A stretch of 35,144 nt of DNA from Akkermansiaceae bacterium (GCA_903888515.1 CAISTY010000178.1:1-35144); one strand, 5' to 3'. Counted from the first letter of the stretch, positions 19,295 through 28,205 are shown. The notes: generated by a model from the sequence alone, not told the origin. Numbers and translations are program-made.

Positions 19295-21454
19295 TTAGGG
19301 CGTGAGGCGGGAAACCATGGCGTAGATGATCAGGACTAACAGGACCAGTCCGATGCCGAAGAAGACGAAGCCGATCGGACGGGCGATGGTTTTCCAGCGT
19401 TCCCATTCGTCACGGACGCGGTATTGGTCGAGACGGCCTTCGGCGACCAGGCGGTCATGCCAGCGTTGGCGTTCGTGCAGCATTTCGGTTTTCGAGATGC
19501 GGCCGGAGAAGATGACGTTGTCCATCGGGAACTTCTCCAGGCGGAAATGAGTGTTGAAGAAGTGGATGGTGAAGATGAAGCCCGCAGCTAACAACGCTTC
19601 ATCGGAGTGAATGATCAATGCGATGTTGATCACCCATCCGGGCATGAACGAGGTGAAGAACTGCGGGAACCACATCACCATGCCGGACAAGCCGATAGCG
19701 AAAACCCCCCAGAATACCGCGAAGTAATCGAATTTTTCCCAATACGTCCACCGGTCGAACTGCGGCTTGGGTCCCTTGCCGAAGAACCATTTTTGATGGG
19801 CGACGAACTCGTGCCAGTCCTGCAGGCCGGGCACCATGGAATCCGGGCCGAAGATGGCGCCCCCCAGACGTTTGAGTTCCCATTTGCCGGTTTCGGGATT
19901 GCGGATGGCGCCACGGTTGGTCCAGGATGACTTGATCAGGGCGATCAGGTGCAGGGCGAAGTAGAGGAAGGTGATCAAGGCGCCGAAGCGGTGGAGTGCG
20001 CGGGCGGTCTGGGCGCCGCCAATGAGATGGAACAAGGCTTGCGCCCAATCGGTGTAATAGAACTTGAGCGGCATCCCCGTGATAACTAACAGCAGAAAGC
20101 TGGTGACCACAAGGAAGTGCAGGAAACGGTCAAACGGCGTGAAGCGCGTGAACCACTCGTCATCGCGCTGGATCTCGTATTTGATTTCGCGATAGGTCTT
20201 CGAATCATGCCAATAGATCCACACCGAGCGCGCGAGCCACAGCAAGGTATGACCGCCAAAGAATGCGAACACCCCCAGCAACAGGCCGGTCATGAGCACA
20301 AACGTGAGGTGCAGTGCCGGGTATTTCCTGCCGTCCAGCGGATTGGCGTGCGGAGCGTATTGGGTGAAGCCGACGGTGGCACCCGCATGGCATTTGGCGC
20401 AGGTGGCCTGGATGTTTTGTTTGGAGAGTTGTGACTCCGGATCGGAGACCGGCAGGATGTTGTGATCGCCATGGCAATCATAACAGGCGGCCACATCGGG
20501 GGCGACGTTCGGCTGGCCCAGGGCCATCGCCTTGCCATGATAGGTATCGCGATAATGCTTGAGGCTTTCCTTGTGGCACTTGCCGCAACGCTTGTCGCTG
20601 ACTTGCTTGAAATGCGCATTGCCGGGGAGTTCGATTTCGTGGGCGGTGTGGCAGTCGGCGCAGTCCGGTGCTTCCGGGTCGCCCTTTTTCAGCAATTTGC
20701 CGTGCACGCTTTTGTTATATTTTTCCTCGATGCCGAGGTGGCACTTGCCACAGGTGGCGGCCATGTTCGCCTTGTTGATCGGCGAGCTGCGGTCGACGCT
20801 GCGTTTGATATCATGGACGCCATGGCAGTCGTTGCACGAGGGTGCCACCATCAGTCCCATGTTCTGAACGCCGCGGCCATGCATGCTGTCGCGGTATTGG
20901 GCGGCGACATCAGGGAAGCGCATGCGGTATTCCGCGTTGAGGCCCTTGTTGTCATGGCATTTCGCGCAGGTGCGGGCCAGGTTCAACTTGAACACCGGGG
21001 AGTTGTGATTCCTGCGTGAAAGCATGTCGTGCGTGCCGTGGCAACCCGTGCATGAGGCGGCACCGGAAGAACCCATCGTGCGGCTGACCCCATGAATACT
21101 GGTGGCGTAAATGTCCGCTTGTTCCTTGTGACAGGATGCGCAATCCACCGGCTTGGCCGCCTTCTCGTCGTCCGGATGTTTTTCCGTTAGGTCAGTGTGA
21201 CACTCGGCGCAGTTGGTCTTGGCATGAACCGACGTCTGGCGGATTTTTTCATCCACGAACATGGAGAGCTGCTTGCCGTCCGGCAACTCTTTTGTTAGAT
21301 CCTTGTCGCCGTGGCACTCAAGGCATTTGTCGTTGGGGATCAAATCCTTTTTGGCAGTGGCGGTCGCGGTTTCGGCCGCAACCGCAGCGGCGGGCCAAGC
21401 TAACAAGCATAAGGTGCCGAGCAAGCGGCTTGTAATGCTGAGTGGAATGCGCAT
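19295..21454 (-). CDS. Membrane-bound multiheme cytochrome c (11 hemes) fused to a b-type cytochrome domain
   Basis: The start is placed at the ATG at 21454, giving 719 residues with a signal peptide (cleavage near AVAAE). The frame is open 108 codons further, but that part is not protein-like. Eleven CXXCH heme sites lie in the N-terminal half, in the order CLECH, CAECH, CASCH, CTGCH, CAKCH, CNDCH, CGKCH, CADCH, CGKCH, CYDCH and CAKCH. Many other His residues (SVHA, SIHG, SMHG, SVHGK, TYHGK) could be distal ligands. The C-terminal half has about five membrane helices of the di-heme cytochrome b561 / formate-dehydrogenase-gamma type (RFLHFLVVTSFLLLVITG, ALHRFGALITFLYF, GFIFTIHFFNTHF). I infer quinol-linked electron transfer between the membrane and the periplasmic hemes. 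Partner and acceptor are not shown. A divergent paralogue lies next door. Confidence 0.88.
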   Translation of the reverse strand: MRIPLSITSRLLGTLCLLAWPAAAVAAETATATAKKDLIPNDKCLECHGDKDLTKELPDGKQLSMFVDEKIRQTSVHAKTNCAECHTDLTEKHPDDEKAAKPVDCASCHKEQADIYATSIHGVSRTMGSSGAASCTGCHGTHDMLSRRNHNSPVFKLNLARTCAKCHDNKGLNAEYRMRFPDVAAQYRDSMHGRGVQNMGLMVAPSCNDCHGVHDIKRSVDRSSPINKANMAATCGKCHLGIEEKYNKSVHGKLLKKGDPEAPDCADCHTAHEIELPGNAHFKQVSDKRCGKCHKESLKHYRDTYHGKAMALGQPNVAPDVAACYDCHGDHNILPVSDPESQLSKQNIQATCAKCHAGATVGFTQYAPHANPLDGRKYPALHLTFVLMTGLLLGVFAFFGGHTLLWLARSVWIYWHDSKTYREIKYEIQRDDEWFTRFTPFDRFLHFLVVTSFLLLVITGMPLKFYYTDWAQALFHLIGGAQTARALHRFGALITFLYFALHLIALIKSSWTNRGAIRNPETGKWELKRLGGAIFGPDSMVPGLQDWHEFVAHQKWFFGKGPKPQFDRWTYWEKFDYFAVFWGVFAIGLSGMVMWFPQFFTSFMPGWVINIALIIHSDEALLAAGFIFTIHFFNTHFRLEKFPMDNVIFSGRISKTEMLHERQRWHDRLVAEGRLDQYRVRDEWERWKTIARPIGFVFFGIGLVLLVLIIYAMVSRLTP

Positions 21455-21813
21455 GGGATGGAATGAATGGAATGGAATGAATGAACCGCATGCGGAAGGT
21501 TGCGGGCCGATGATGCGAATCAATTCGTTTCGCTTCAAGGACGGACACGCTGAGGAATTCCGCTCACACTGGCAAGGTCGGAACATCCGCAATGTTCGAA
21601 AGCGCGATTGATGCGCACTGTATGCAAAATGATGCGCACCCGCCGCGAACCCCGGGAAATCCATGGCAGTTCCTGCTTGTCGGAGGACGCGGATGGCCCA
21701 AGCTGGGCTGGTGGAACCTGTTAGCGCCGCATGCGGCAATTGGTGAGATGTCCGCGGATGAGGGCGTGTCATTGCCAACGGCGGGCCGGTTTCAGGTGAT
21801 ATTATCCAACTTC
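21455..21813. other. 359-bp divergent intergenic region between the two multiheme cytochromes
   Basis: No gene supported. It holds a GGAATG/AATG simple repeat at about 21457-21485 next to the minus-strand start, and a short CCGCATGCGG palindrome near 21487. There are also two 10-base direct repeats TGATGCGCAC at 21609-21618 and 21630-21639, 21 bases apart. No confident -35/-10 pair was found for either gene. Long open frames of both cytochromes run through it, but without heme motifs or codon signal. Confidence 0.55.
21609..21639. promoter_or_regulatory. Direct repeat TGATGCGCAC x2, possible operator
   Basis: Two identical 10-base copies begin exactly 21 bases apart, about two DNA helical turns, in the control region between two divergent cytochrome genes. 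This spacing is what a dimeric or tandem regulator binding one face of DNA would use. The regulator is unknown. Confidence 0.35.
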
Positions 21814-23523
21814 ATGAAACCACAAGCCATCCTGCTGTTGTCCGCCATCGTCCTGTTGCCCTGCACGGCGCGGGCCGCCAACGGGAAGATTACCAACGAC
21901 AAGTGTCTGGAGTGTCACAGCGACAAGGATCTAACTAAAGAACTGCCGGACGGCAAGAAGGTGTCGATGTTTACGGATGAGGCGAAGCAGAAGGCGTCGG
22001 TTCACGGCAAAAACCAGTGTGCCGACTGTCACAAGGACCTGACTGCGGATCACCCGGACGACGAGAAAGCGGCCAAGCCGGTGGATTGCGCCTCATGCCA
22101 TGAGAAGCAATCGAAAAGCTTTGGTGCCAGCGTGCACGGGATCGCTTTGCATAAGGGCAACGATACGGTGGCGAACTGCAAGGATTGCCATGGCACGCAC
22201 GAGGTGTTTCCGCGCATCTCCCCGCGCTCGACCATCCATATCACGAACTTGGTCAGGACCTGCGGGCAGTGTCACGGCCAGGAGGCGGACGACGTGACCG
22301 CGAGCGTTCACGGCCAGGCGATACTCAAGGGCAAAGGCGAGGCGGCGACCTGTATCGATTGCCACGCCGAACACCAGATCGTCGGGCTCAGGAACCCCGC
22401 GGCGTCGTTCCAAACGGCGGAGGCATGCAGCAAGTGCCATGCGAGTGAACGGATCAACAGCCGCTTCGGAATGCCCAATGACCGGGTGAAGACGTTTTTC
22501 GAGAGTTACCACGGGTTGGCGGCGACCGGTGGCTCGACCACGGCGGCGAACTGCGCGAGTTGCCACGGGTATCACAAGATTCTGCGTTCGAGCGATCCAG
22601 ACTCGATGATTCATCCCACGCATCTGATGGAAACCTGCGGCAAGTGCCATCCGGGAGCGAGCGCGAGCTTTGTCGGCGGAAAAATCCATGTCGATGAAGA
22701 CCACAGCGGGGAAACCGGCATGGTGGTGAATCGCTGGGTGAAGAAAATATATATCATCCTGATCGTGCTGACGGTTGTTCTGTTAGGTCTGCACAACGGC
22801 GTGGCGTGGTGGCGCAAGGTGGTGGCGCGGCGGCGGGCGAATGGCGAGATGGTGATGCGGATGGACCGCGGGCAACGGATGCAGCACTTCGTGTTGATGT
22901 CGGGTTTTGTGGTATTGGCGGTCACGGGCTTTGCGCTCAAGTTCCCTAACACCTGGTTCGCGCACTTGATGGGCAGCGAGGAGATCCGGCGGTGGATTCA
23001 CCGCGTCGCCGGACTGGTGCTGATCGCCGGCGGTATCTATCATATTTGTTATGTCATATTCACCGCCACGGGCCGCAAGCTGGTGGGCGATTTGTGGCCG
23101 CGCTGGCGTGACGCGCGCGACGTGGTGACCAACGTGAACCATCTGGTGTTTGGCAAGCCGAAGGCGCGGTTCGGGCGTTTCGGCTATCCTGAAAAAATCG
23201 AATACTGGGCGGTGGTGTGGGGCACCGTGGTGATGGGCGTGACCGGCGTTGCGATCTGGTGCAAGATCGACGTCACCCGCTGGTTGCCGCGCTGGATCGT
23301 CGAGGTGGCCATCACCATCCATTACTACGAGGCGATCCTCGCCTGCCTCGCCATCATCATCTGGCATTTCTATCACGTCATGTTCGATCCGGATGTCTAT
23401 CCGATGAACTGGGCCTGGCTCGACGGCAAGGTGTCCAAAAAATGGCACGATGAGGAGCACCCGTTGGAGGCGGAAACGGAGGCGGAGCGCGAGTCTCCAG
23501 ACTCGCCAGGGAAAGAGTCGTAA
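21814..23523 (+). CDS. Membrane-bound multiheme cytochrome c (9 hemes) fused to a b-type cytochrome domain
   Basis: The start at ATG 21814 gives 569 residues beginning with a clear signal peptide (MKPQAILLLSAIVLL, cleavage near ARAAN). The upstream open frame is ignored for lack of protein character. Nine CXXCH sites are seen: CLECH, CADCH, CASCH, CKDCH, CGQCH, CIDCH, CSKCH, CASCH and CGKCH. A membrane b-type cytochrome domain follows with about five helices and pairs of His (RMQHFVLMSGFVVLAVTG, RWIHRVAGLVL, VAITIHYYEAILACLAIII, WHFYHVMF). The first 75 or so residues after the signal are nearly the same as in the divergent neighbour. The later parts differ much more. Role inferred: quinone-coupled electron transfer to periplasmic carriers. 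The C-terminal tail is acidic and rich in Glu. Confidence 0.88.
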   Translation: MKPQAILLLSAIVLLPCTARAANGKITNDKCLECHSDKDLTKELPDGKKVSMFTDEAKQKASVHGKNQCADCHKDLTADHPDDEKAAKPVDCASCHEKQSKSFGASVHGIALHKGNDTVANCKDCHGTHEVFPRISPRSTIHITNLVRTCGQCHGQEADDVTASVHGQAILKGKGEAATCIDCHAEHQIVGLRNPAASFQTAEACSKCHASERINSRFGMPNDRVKTFFESYHGLAATGGSTTAANCASCHGYHKILRSSDPDSMIHPTHLMETCGKCHPGASASFVGGKIHVDEDHSGETGMVVNRWVKKIYIILIVLTVVLLGLHNGVAWWRKVVARRRANGEMVMRMDRGQRMQHFVLMSGFVVLAVTGFALKFPNTWFAHLMGSEEIRRWIHRVAGLVLIAGGIYHICYVIFTATGRKLVGDLWPRWRDARDVVTNVNHLVFGKPKARFGRFGYPEKIEYWAVVWGTVVMGVTGVAIWCKIDVTRWLPRWIVEVAITIHYYEAILACLAIIIWHFYHVMFDPDVYPMNWAWLDGKVSKKWHDEEHPLEAETEAERESPDSPGKES

Positions 23524-23587
23524 TACCAGCCGGCCTATTCCGCGACCATGAAATCCGCGTCACCATGATCTCCCTTTTAATGTTAGA

Positions 23588-25342
23588 TCAATCCACCACA
23601 TCCAGGTCGGGCGCGGCGCTGTTGCTTCTAACAGGTGCGTTGGGGCGGAGCATGCGTTTTTGTTGTTCGCGCTCGCCGGCGTTGCGGGCGACCGGGATGG
23701 GCTTGCCGGTGTGAATATCCAGTCCGGTCACATACATCGCGGTGGCGGCGGTCATCGGCAAGGGGATGAAATCCTGGACCTGTTGGAGATTCCAGCGCTC
23801 GCGCTTGAGAAACTCCTCCACCACACCCATTTCTTTTGCCGTGCATCCGGGAAAACTCGAAATGAAATACGGCACCAGATATTGCTTCTTGCCGGCATCC
23901 CGGCTGAACTCGCGGAATTTCTCCATGAACGCCGGAAAATCCCCGACCGGTTTGCGCATCCGCCGCAACACCTCCGGATGCAGGTGCTCGGGTGCCACCT
24001 TCAGGTGACCGGAAACATGATACATCACCAACTCACGCAGGTATTCCGGTGTGCGCATCGCCACATCCATGCGGATGCCCGATTGCACAAACACATGTTT
24101 CACCCCCGGCAAATTTCTAACGGATCGCAACAGGTCCAATCCCGGTTGCTCGTGGATCTCGAAGTGCGGGCAAATACCCGGCCACAAACAACTCGGCCGG
24201 TGGCAGCCCATGCAGGCCTCCACATGACCATTGGCCGCCCCGAATAAATTCGCCGTCGGCCCGCCCAGATCCGACACCGTGCCGCGGAATGACTCCAAAC
24301 CTGTCAGACCACGCACCTCCTCCAGCACCGACTCCACGCTGCGGCTCGACAAAAACTTCCCCTGATGCAACCCCAGCCCGCAAAACGTGCACCCACCCGC
24401 ACAGCCGCGCGAAACAATCACCGAATCCTTGATCGTCGCGAAACCCGGCACCGGCTCCTGATAGGATGGATGCGCCCGCCGCTGAAATGGATAGGCATAT
24501 AACTCATCCAACTCCGGCCCATCCACCGGCATCGCCGGCGCCTCCATCACCACCGCACGCTTGCCGTGCATCTGCACCAGCCGCTTCCCGCAATAAGGCG
24601 ACTGCTGCGCCTCCGTCACTTTTGTCAGTGGCAACAGCAGTCTAACATCCGCCTGCAATTCCTCCCACGACGGCAAAACCACACAATCCGCAAAATCCGC
24701 CGCGGCACTCGCCTTCTCTCCTAACAGACGTGCCGTTCCCGCAATGCCACCCAACTCCCCCACCCCGCTGTCCATGCGCCGCGCGATCTCCCGCACCGCG
24801 CGCTCGCCCATGCCATATACCAGAAGATCCGCCTTCGAGGTTGTCAGAATCGAGGGCCGCAGTTTGTCCTCCCAATAATCGTAATGCGCCACCCGCCGCA
24901 TGCTCGCCTCCATTCCGCCGAGCACCACCGGCACGCCCGGAAACGCCCGCCGACTCATCTGTGCATATACCACCGCCGCATGATTCGGACGCCTCCCCGC
25001 CACTCCGCCGGCACTGTAAACATCGAGCTTTCGTTTATGCCGCGCCACCGTATAATTGGAAACCATCGAGTCCAGATTGCCAGCCGTCACCCCTACAAAC
25101 AAGCGCGGCGCACCCATCACCTTGATCGATTCCACATCCCGCCAATCCGGTTGCGCCACGATGCCGACCCGCCATCCCGCCGCTTCCAGCACCCGCCCGA
25201 TCATCGCCGCCCCGAACGACGGATGATCCACATAGGCATCCCCGGTGATGATGAGCACATCCAGCTCCCGCCAACCACGTGCGTCCATCTCCGCGCGCGA
25301 CATCGGCAAAAACGCTTCAGATCTCACTATGGTTGGTTCCAT
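23588..25342 (-). CDS. ygiQ: YgiQ family radical SAM protein (UPF0313)
   Basis: About 584 residues from the Met at 25342 (MEPTIVRSEAFLPMSRAEM); the frame is open to an upstream Met at 25384. The N-terminal part has the family hallmark DVLIITGDAYVDHPSFGAA and LFVGVTAGNLDSMVSNYT. The radical SAM cluster site CAGGCTFC (CxxxCxxC) is near residue 315, inside VIVSRGCAGGCTFCGLGLHQGK. A second Cys group, ACMGCHRPSCLWPGICPH, follows about 70 residues later. The C-terminal motif FISSFPGCTAKEM and the helical end are also typical. The substrate of this widespread family is not established to my knowledge. It converges with the cytochrome gene (64-bp gap) and stands alone on its strand. Confidence 0.93.
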   Translation of the reverse strand: MEPTIVRSEAFLPMSRAEMDARGWRELDVLIITGDAYVDHPSFGAAMIGRVLEAAGWRVGIVAQPDWRDVESIKVMGAPRLFVGVTAGNLDSMVSNYTVARHKRKLDVYSAGGVAGRRPNHAAVVYAQMSRRAFPGVPVVLGGMEASMRRVAHYDYWEDKLRPSILTTSKADLLVYGMGERAVREIARRMDSGVGELGGIAGTARLLGEKASAAADFADCVVLPSWEELQADVRLLLPLTKVTEAQQSPYCGKRLVQMHGKRAVVMEAPAMPVDGPELDELYAYPFQRRAHPSYQEPVPGFATIKDSVIVSRGCAGGCTFCGLGLHQGKFLSSRSVESVLEEVRGLTGLESFRGTVSDLGGPTANLFGAANGHVEACMGCHRPSCLWPGICPHFEIHEQPGLDLLRSVRNLPGVKHVFVQSGIRMDVAMRTPEYLRELVMYHVSGHLKVAPEHLHPEVLRRMRKPVGDFPAFMEKFREFSRDAGKKQYLVPYFISSFPGCTAKEMGVVEEFLKRERWNLQQVQDFIPLPMTAATAMYVTGLDIHTGKPIPVARNAGEREQQKRMLRPNAPVRSNSAAPDLDVVD

Positions 25343-25390
25343 CATGAATTGCATGAAAGTAACGGAATCCGCCGACATGTACAAGGATAT

Positions 25391-25543
25391 ATGATGGAAA
25401 ACATGACGATCGGATTAACAACGCTCGCCCTTTGCGCTGCGGCAATGGCTCAAGAGACTGCTGGACAAGTGCGCGAGGCTGGAGTGTTCCGCTATACGAT
25501 GCCACCGCTGTCGGCTGGGGTGCTGACCTTGCTAGTGAAATAG
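25391..25543 (+). CDS. Possible 50-residue secreted peptide
   Basis: An ATG at 25391 follows an AAGGA at 25383-25387, one of few Shine-Dalgarno-like sites in the window. The product begins with a short signal-like stretch (MTIGLTTLALCAAAMAQ, likely cleavage after MAQ), leaving about 30 residues with no cysteine. It lies between the divergent ygiQ and the end of the porin gene. I recognise no family. It may be real or chance; the good ribosome site and signal-like start argue for it, its size against. Confidence 0.35.
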   Translation: MMENMTIGLTTLALCAAAMAQETAGQVREAGVFRYTMPPLSAGVLTLLVK

Positions 25544-25627
25544 GTCACGGATGCCATGGACCGCAGTTGCTACAGGTTGTGCGCGGTGGAGGGTGGGTGA
25601 GGTTTTGCTGTCCGCTGCTGTGCTGTG

Positions 25628-26329
25628 TTAGAACGTGTAGCCCAGCATGGCGCCACCGACGCATTCGTTGTTGGAGTGGAAGTAAGGAGTATCCGCGTCG
25701 TCGCTGAGAGCGATTGACATCGCGACGAAGGGCGAGAGTTTGGCGTGTTCGTAAAAGCTCCAATCAAGGGTCAACTTGGTGGTCCAGGCGGTGGCTTGGT
25801 CTTGTTCGATCATATAGCCGATGTTGCTGTCCACACTGAGGCTCAAGCATGAGTTGAGCGTGAAACTCCTCGACAGGCCGAGTTCCGTGTAGCCATTGTT
25901 GTCACCCTGAACATCCCAGAAGTATTTGAGGGACGCTGTTGCGAAGTCCAGGTCGCGGGAGATGCCGCAGTAGATTTCCTGATAGGTGGGGCTGCCGGTC
26001 TGTGGATAGAGATAGGCAATGTAGCCGATGGATCCCTGGATCCAGCCGAAATCCTTGGAGACTTCTCCGTAGAGGTCGAGTTCATCCACGTTCTGGTGGG
26101 CATAGTTGAAGTAGCCATACCAGGCACCGGCGCTCAGACCGAGACCGTTCCAAGCGGCGGTGACATCGACCCCGGCTTCGATCAGATCATTGCCAAGGTC
26201 AAGGCCACGCCACAGATACTCGGAGGTGTAGCCGGTGTGGAGTTGGAATTCGGTTTCCGCCGCGGCGTTGTCGGCCACGAGGACGGAGGCGGCAGCCAGG
26301 GCGCCAATGGCATGGCAGGGGTTTTGCAT
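25628..26329 (-). CDS. TorF-like outer-membrane beta-barrel porin (Gcw_chp family)
   Basis: With the start at 26329 (MQNPCHAIGALAAASVLVAD) it has 233 residues: a signal peptide ending near AAAE, then TGYTSEYLWRGLDLGND, which is the family's opening motif (PF09694). Alternating beta strands and a terminal aromatic residue (GAMLGYTF) fit an outer-membrane barrel ending in Phe. Such porins are often found beside amt/glnK genes. Here the gene is divergent from an ammonium transporter, so passage of a small nitrogen compound is a fair guess, not shown. No promoter was recognised for it. An alternative start lies at 26398. Confidence 0.8.
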   Translation of the reverse strand: MQNPCHAIGALAAASVLVADNAAAETEFQLHTGYTSEYLWRGLDLGNDLIEAGVDVTAAWNGLGLSAGAWYGYFNYAHQNVDELDLYGEVSKDFGWIQGSIGYIAYLYPQTGSPTYQEIYCGISRDLDFATASLKYFWDVQGDNNGYTELGLSRSFTLNSCLSLSVDSNIGYMIEQDQATAWTTKLTLDWSFYEHAKLSPFVAMSIALSDDADTPYFHSNNECVGGAMLGYTF

Positions 26330-26419
26330 ATTGTGAACGATAGTTGATGGTTGTGCTTGTGGTCCCGGGCCGCGCCGTCGTGGATCGACCGGGGACAAGA
26401 GACACCTAGCATCCTGCGT

Positions 26420-26429
26420 GTCAATTGAC
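26420..26429. promoter_or_regulatory. Palindrome GTCAATTGAC upstream of the sigma-54 promoter
   Basis: A perfect 10-base palindrome, 37 bases before the -24 element of the ammonium transporter promoter. It could be an activator or IHF-like site, but it does not match the NtrC consensus and may be chance. Confidence 0.2.
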
Positions 26430-26465
26430 CCGTGGAAAATTTATATATGTGGGAATTCCGTTTTT

Positions 26466-26481
26466 TGGCACGCGGTTTGCT
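26466..26481 (+). promoter_or_regulatory. Sigma-54 (RpoN) -24/-12 promoter for the ammonium transporter
   Basis: TTGGCACG-CGGT-TTGCT matches the RpoN consensus, with GG at 26467-26468 and GC at 26479-26480, exactly 12 bases apart. Transcription should start near 26491-26493, leaving a leader of about 65 bases to the ATG at 26557. This implies nitrogen-limitation control by an enhancer-binding protein encoded elsewhere. Confidence 0.85.
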
Positions 26482-26556
26482 TTACGGGTGGTGACACACC
26501 TTGGGAATTCACATCCCGGGGATGAAACCAACAACACACCGATTGATACGACCACC

Positions 26557-28083
26557 ATGACCTCGCACTATCTCAAGAAAACAGGGTTGCTCACGGCTGC
26601 GGCCATTGCCATTGCCGCTTTTCCACTGGCTGTTCCCGCATACGGGCAGGATGCCGTCACGCCACCACCTCCAACCACCGCAAGTGCGACTCCGGCCGAG
26701 GCCGGCGTTGAGCAAAGAGTCGCGGACCTTGAGCAATATTTCCAAAACATGGGGGTCGGCGGAGCGGGTGACACGACCTGGACATCCAAAATCGCGGGAG
26801 TTCCCGGACCCGGGCACAATGGATGGTTGATGACATGCGCGGCGCTGGTGTTGTTCATGACGCTACCCGGGCTGGCGTTGTTCTATGGGGGGCTGGTGCG
26901 GAAAAAGAACGTGCTGAGTGTGCTTGCGCAGTGTCTTGGCTGCGCTGGCATGATCACCCTGATCTGGTGGTCGGTGGGTTACAGTTTGGTGTTCGGCAAG
27001 AATTTCGGCTCGGCGTTTCTCGGTGGGTCCGAATATTTCTTCCTCAAGGGTGTCACCAGCGCGCCCAACACCGATTACTGTTTCTGGGTGTCGCAGAACG
27101 TGTTCGCGATGTACCAATTGATGTTCGCCATCATCACGCCGGCGCTGATCATCGGTGCGATTGCCGAGCGCATGAAATACACCTCGATCATGCTGTTCAT
27201 CGCGATCTGGATGTTCGTGGTATATATTCCCATGGCCCACATGGTCTGGGGGATCACCGGACTGATGAACGGCGTGTGGAACGCGGATGCCAAGGTCACC
27301 GCCATGGACTTCGCCGGTGGCACGGTGGTACACATGACCTCCGGTTGGAGCGCCCTGATTCTGTGCATCATTCTTGGCAAGCGCATGGGCTTCGGCAAGG
27401 AGAAGATGTCGCCTCACAACATGGTGCTTTGCATGGTCGGCACCGGCATGCTGTGGGTTGGATGGTATGGCTTCAACGCCGGCTCCGCACTGGCGGCCGA
27501 CGGTGTTTCCGCCAACGCCTTCATGACCACCACTCTGGCCGCAGCAACGGCGGGTTTTGTCTGGGGTCTCATTGAAAAAATCATCAAGGGACAGGCGTCG
27601 ATCCTGGGTATATGTTCGGGAGTGGTGGCCGGTTTGGTGGTGATCACTCCGGCTTGCGGATTCGTGAATGCCACCGGCGCGGTTATCATCGGCGTAATGG
27701 CCGCGATCGTTCCCTATATCTTCGTGATGTATGTGAAAAAGGCTGTCGGCTATGACGACGCACTCGACACCTTTGGCGTTCATGCGGTGGGCGGGACCTT
27801 GGGTGCCCTGCTGACCGGTGTGCTGGCAACCGGCGAAGTGAATGGCAACATCACGACGGTCAACGCGGTTGCCGTTACGAACGGACTGGCCAAACGGGTC
27901 GCGGAGGGCGGGTTGTTCGGTCAACAACTCATCGCGGTGGGGATCACGCTGGTGATCGCGGTCATAGGCACGGTGGTCATCAGTTACATCGTCAAGGCGG
28001 TGATCGGGCTGCGTCCGAGTGCTGAAGTGGAGACTGTCGGCCTGGACCTGAGCGAACACGGCGAGGAAGGCTACGAACTCTGA
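26557..28083 (+). CDS. amt: Ammonium transporter, Amt family
   Basis: The start at ATG 26557 follows the sigma-54 promoter and gives 508 residues. The frame is open upstream through the promoter, so that extension is rejected. A signal peptide (about 1-30, ending AYGQD) precedes a Pro/Thr linker and a short coiled-coil-like stretch (VEQRVADLEQYFQNMG). The 11-helix Amt core then opens with LPGLALFYGGLVRKKNVLS. The twin pore histidines lie in GGTVVHMTSGWSAL and FGVHAVGGTLGALLTG. The C-terminal tail EVETVGLDLSEHGEEGYEL is the conserved PII (GlnK) docking and trimer-coupling region. No glnK gene is adjacent, so the PII partner must be elsewhere. A strong terminator follows. The CTAAC/GTTAG word common elsewhere is absent here. 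Confidence 0.96.
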   Translation: MTSHYLKKTGLLTAAAIAIAAFPLAVPAYGQDAVTPPPPTTASATPAEAGVEQRVADLEQYFQNMGVGGAGDTTWTSKIAGVPGPGHNGWLMTCAALVLFMTLPGLALFYGGLVRKKNVLSVLAQCLGCAGMITLIWWSVGYSLVFGKNFGSAFLGGSEYFFLKGVTSAPNTDYCFWVSQNVFAMYQLMFAIITPALIIGAIAERMKYTSIMLFIAIWMFVVYIPMAHMVWGITGLMNGVWNADAKVTAMDFAGGTVVHMTSGWSALILCIILGKRMGFGKEKMSPHNMVLCMVGTGMLWVGWYGFNAGSALAADGVSANAFMTTTLAAATAGFVWGLIEKIIKGQASILGICSGVVAGLVVITPACGFVNATGAVIIGVMAAIVPYIFVMYVKKAVGYDDALDTFGVHAVGGTLGALLTGVLATGEVNGNITTVNAVAVTNGLAKRVAEGGLFGQQLIAVGITLVIAVIGTVVISYIVKAVIGLRPSAEVETVGLDLSEHGEEGYEL

Positions 28084-28108
28084 TCTCCCGCATTCCCACC
28101 TTTACACG

Positions 28109-28143
28109 CGGACGGGCTGGCAACGGCCCGTCCGTTTTCGTTT
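28109..28143 (+). terminator. Rho-independent terminator after amt
   Basis: Arms CGGACGGGC (28109-28117) and GCCCGTCCG (28126-28134) form a perfect 9-bp GC-rich stem with an 8-base loop, followed at once by TTTTCGTTT. It lies 26 bases after the amt stop and isolates amt from coaX. Confidence 0.88.
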
Positions 28144-28205
28144 GCAGCATCCCCCATGGTAAGTTCCCATGTGCGTGCAACGTTGCAACTCACCCTTGAT
28201 AACCT

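Noticed and set aside
26420..26429. GTCAATTGAC as an NtrC enhancer
   Set aside because: It lacks the GCAC/GTGC half sites of NtrC and is short enough to arise by chance; kept only as a low-confidence site.
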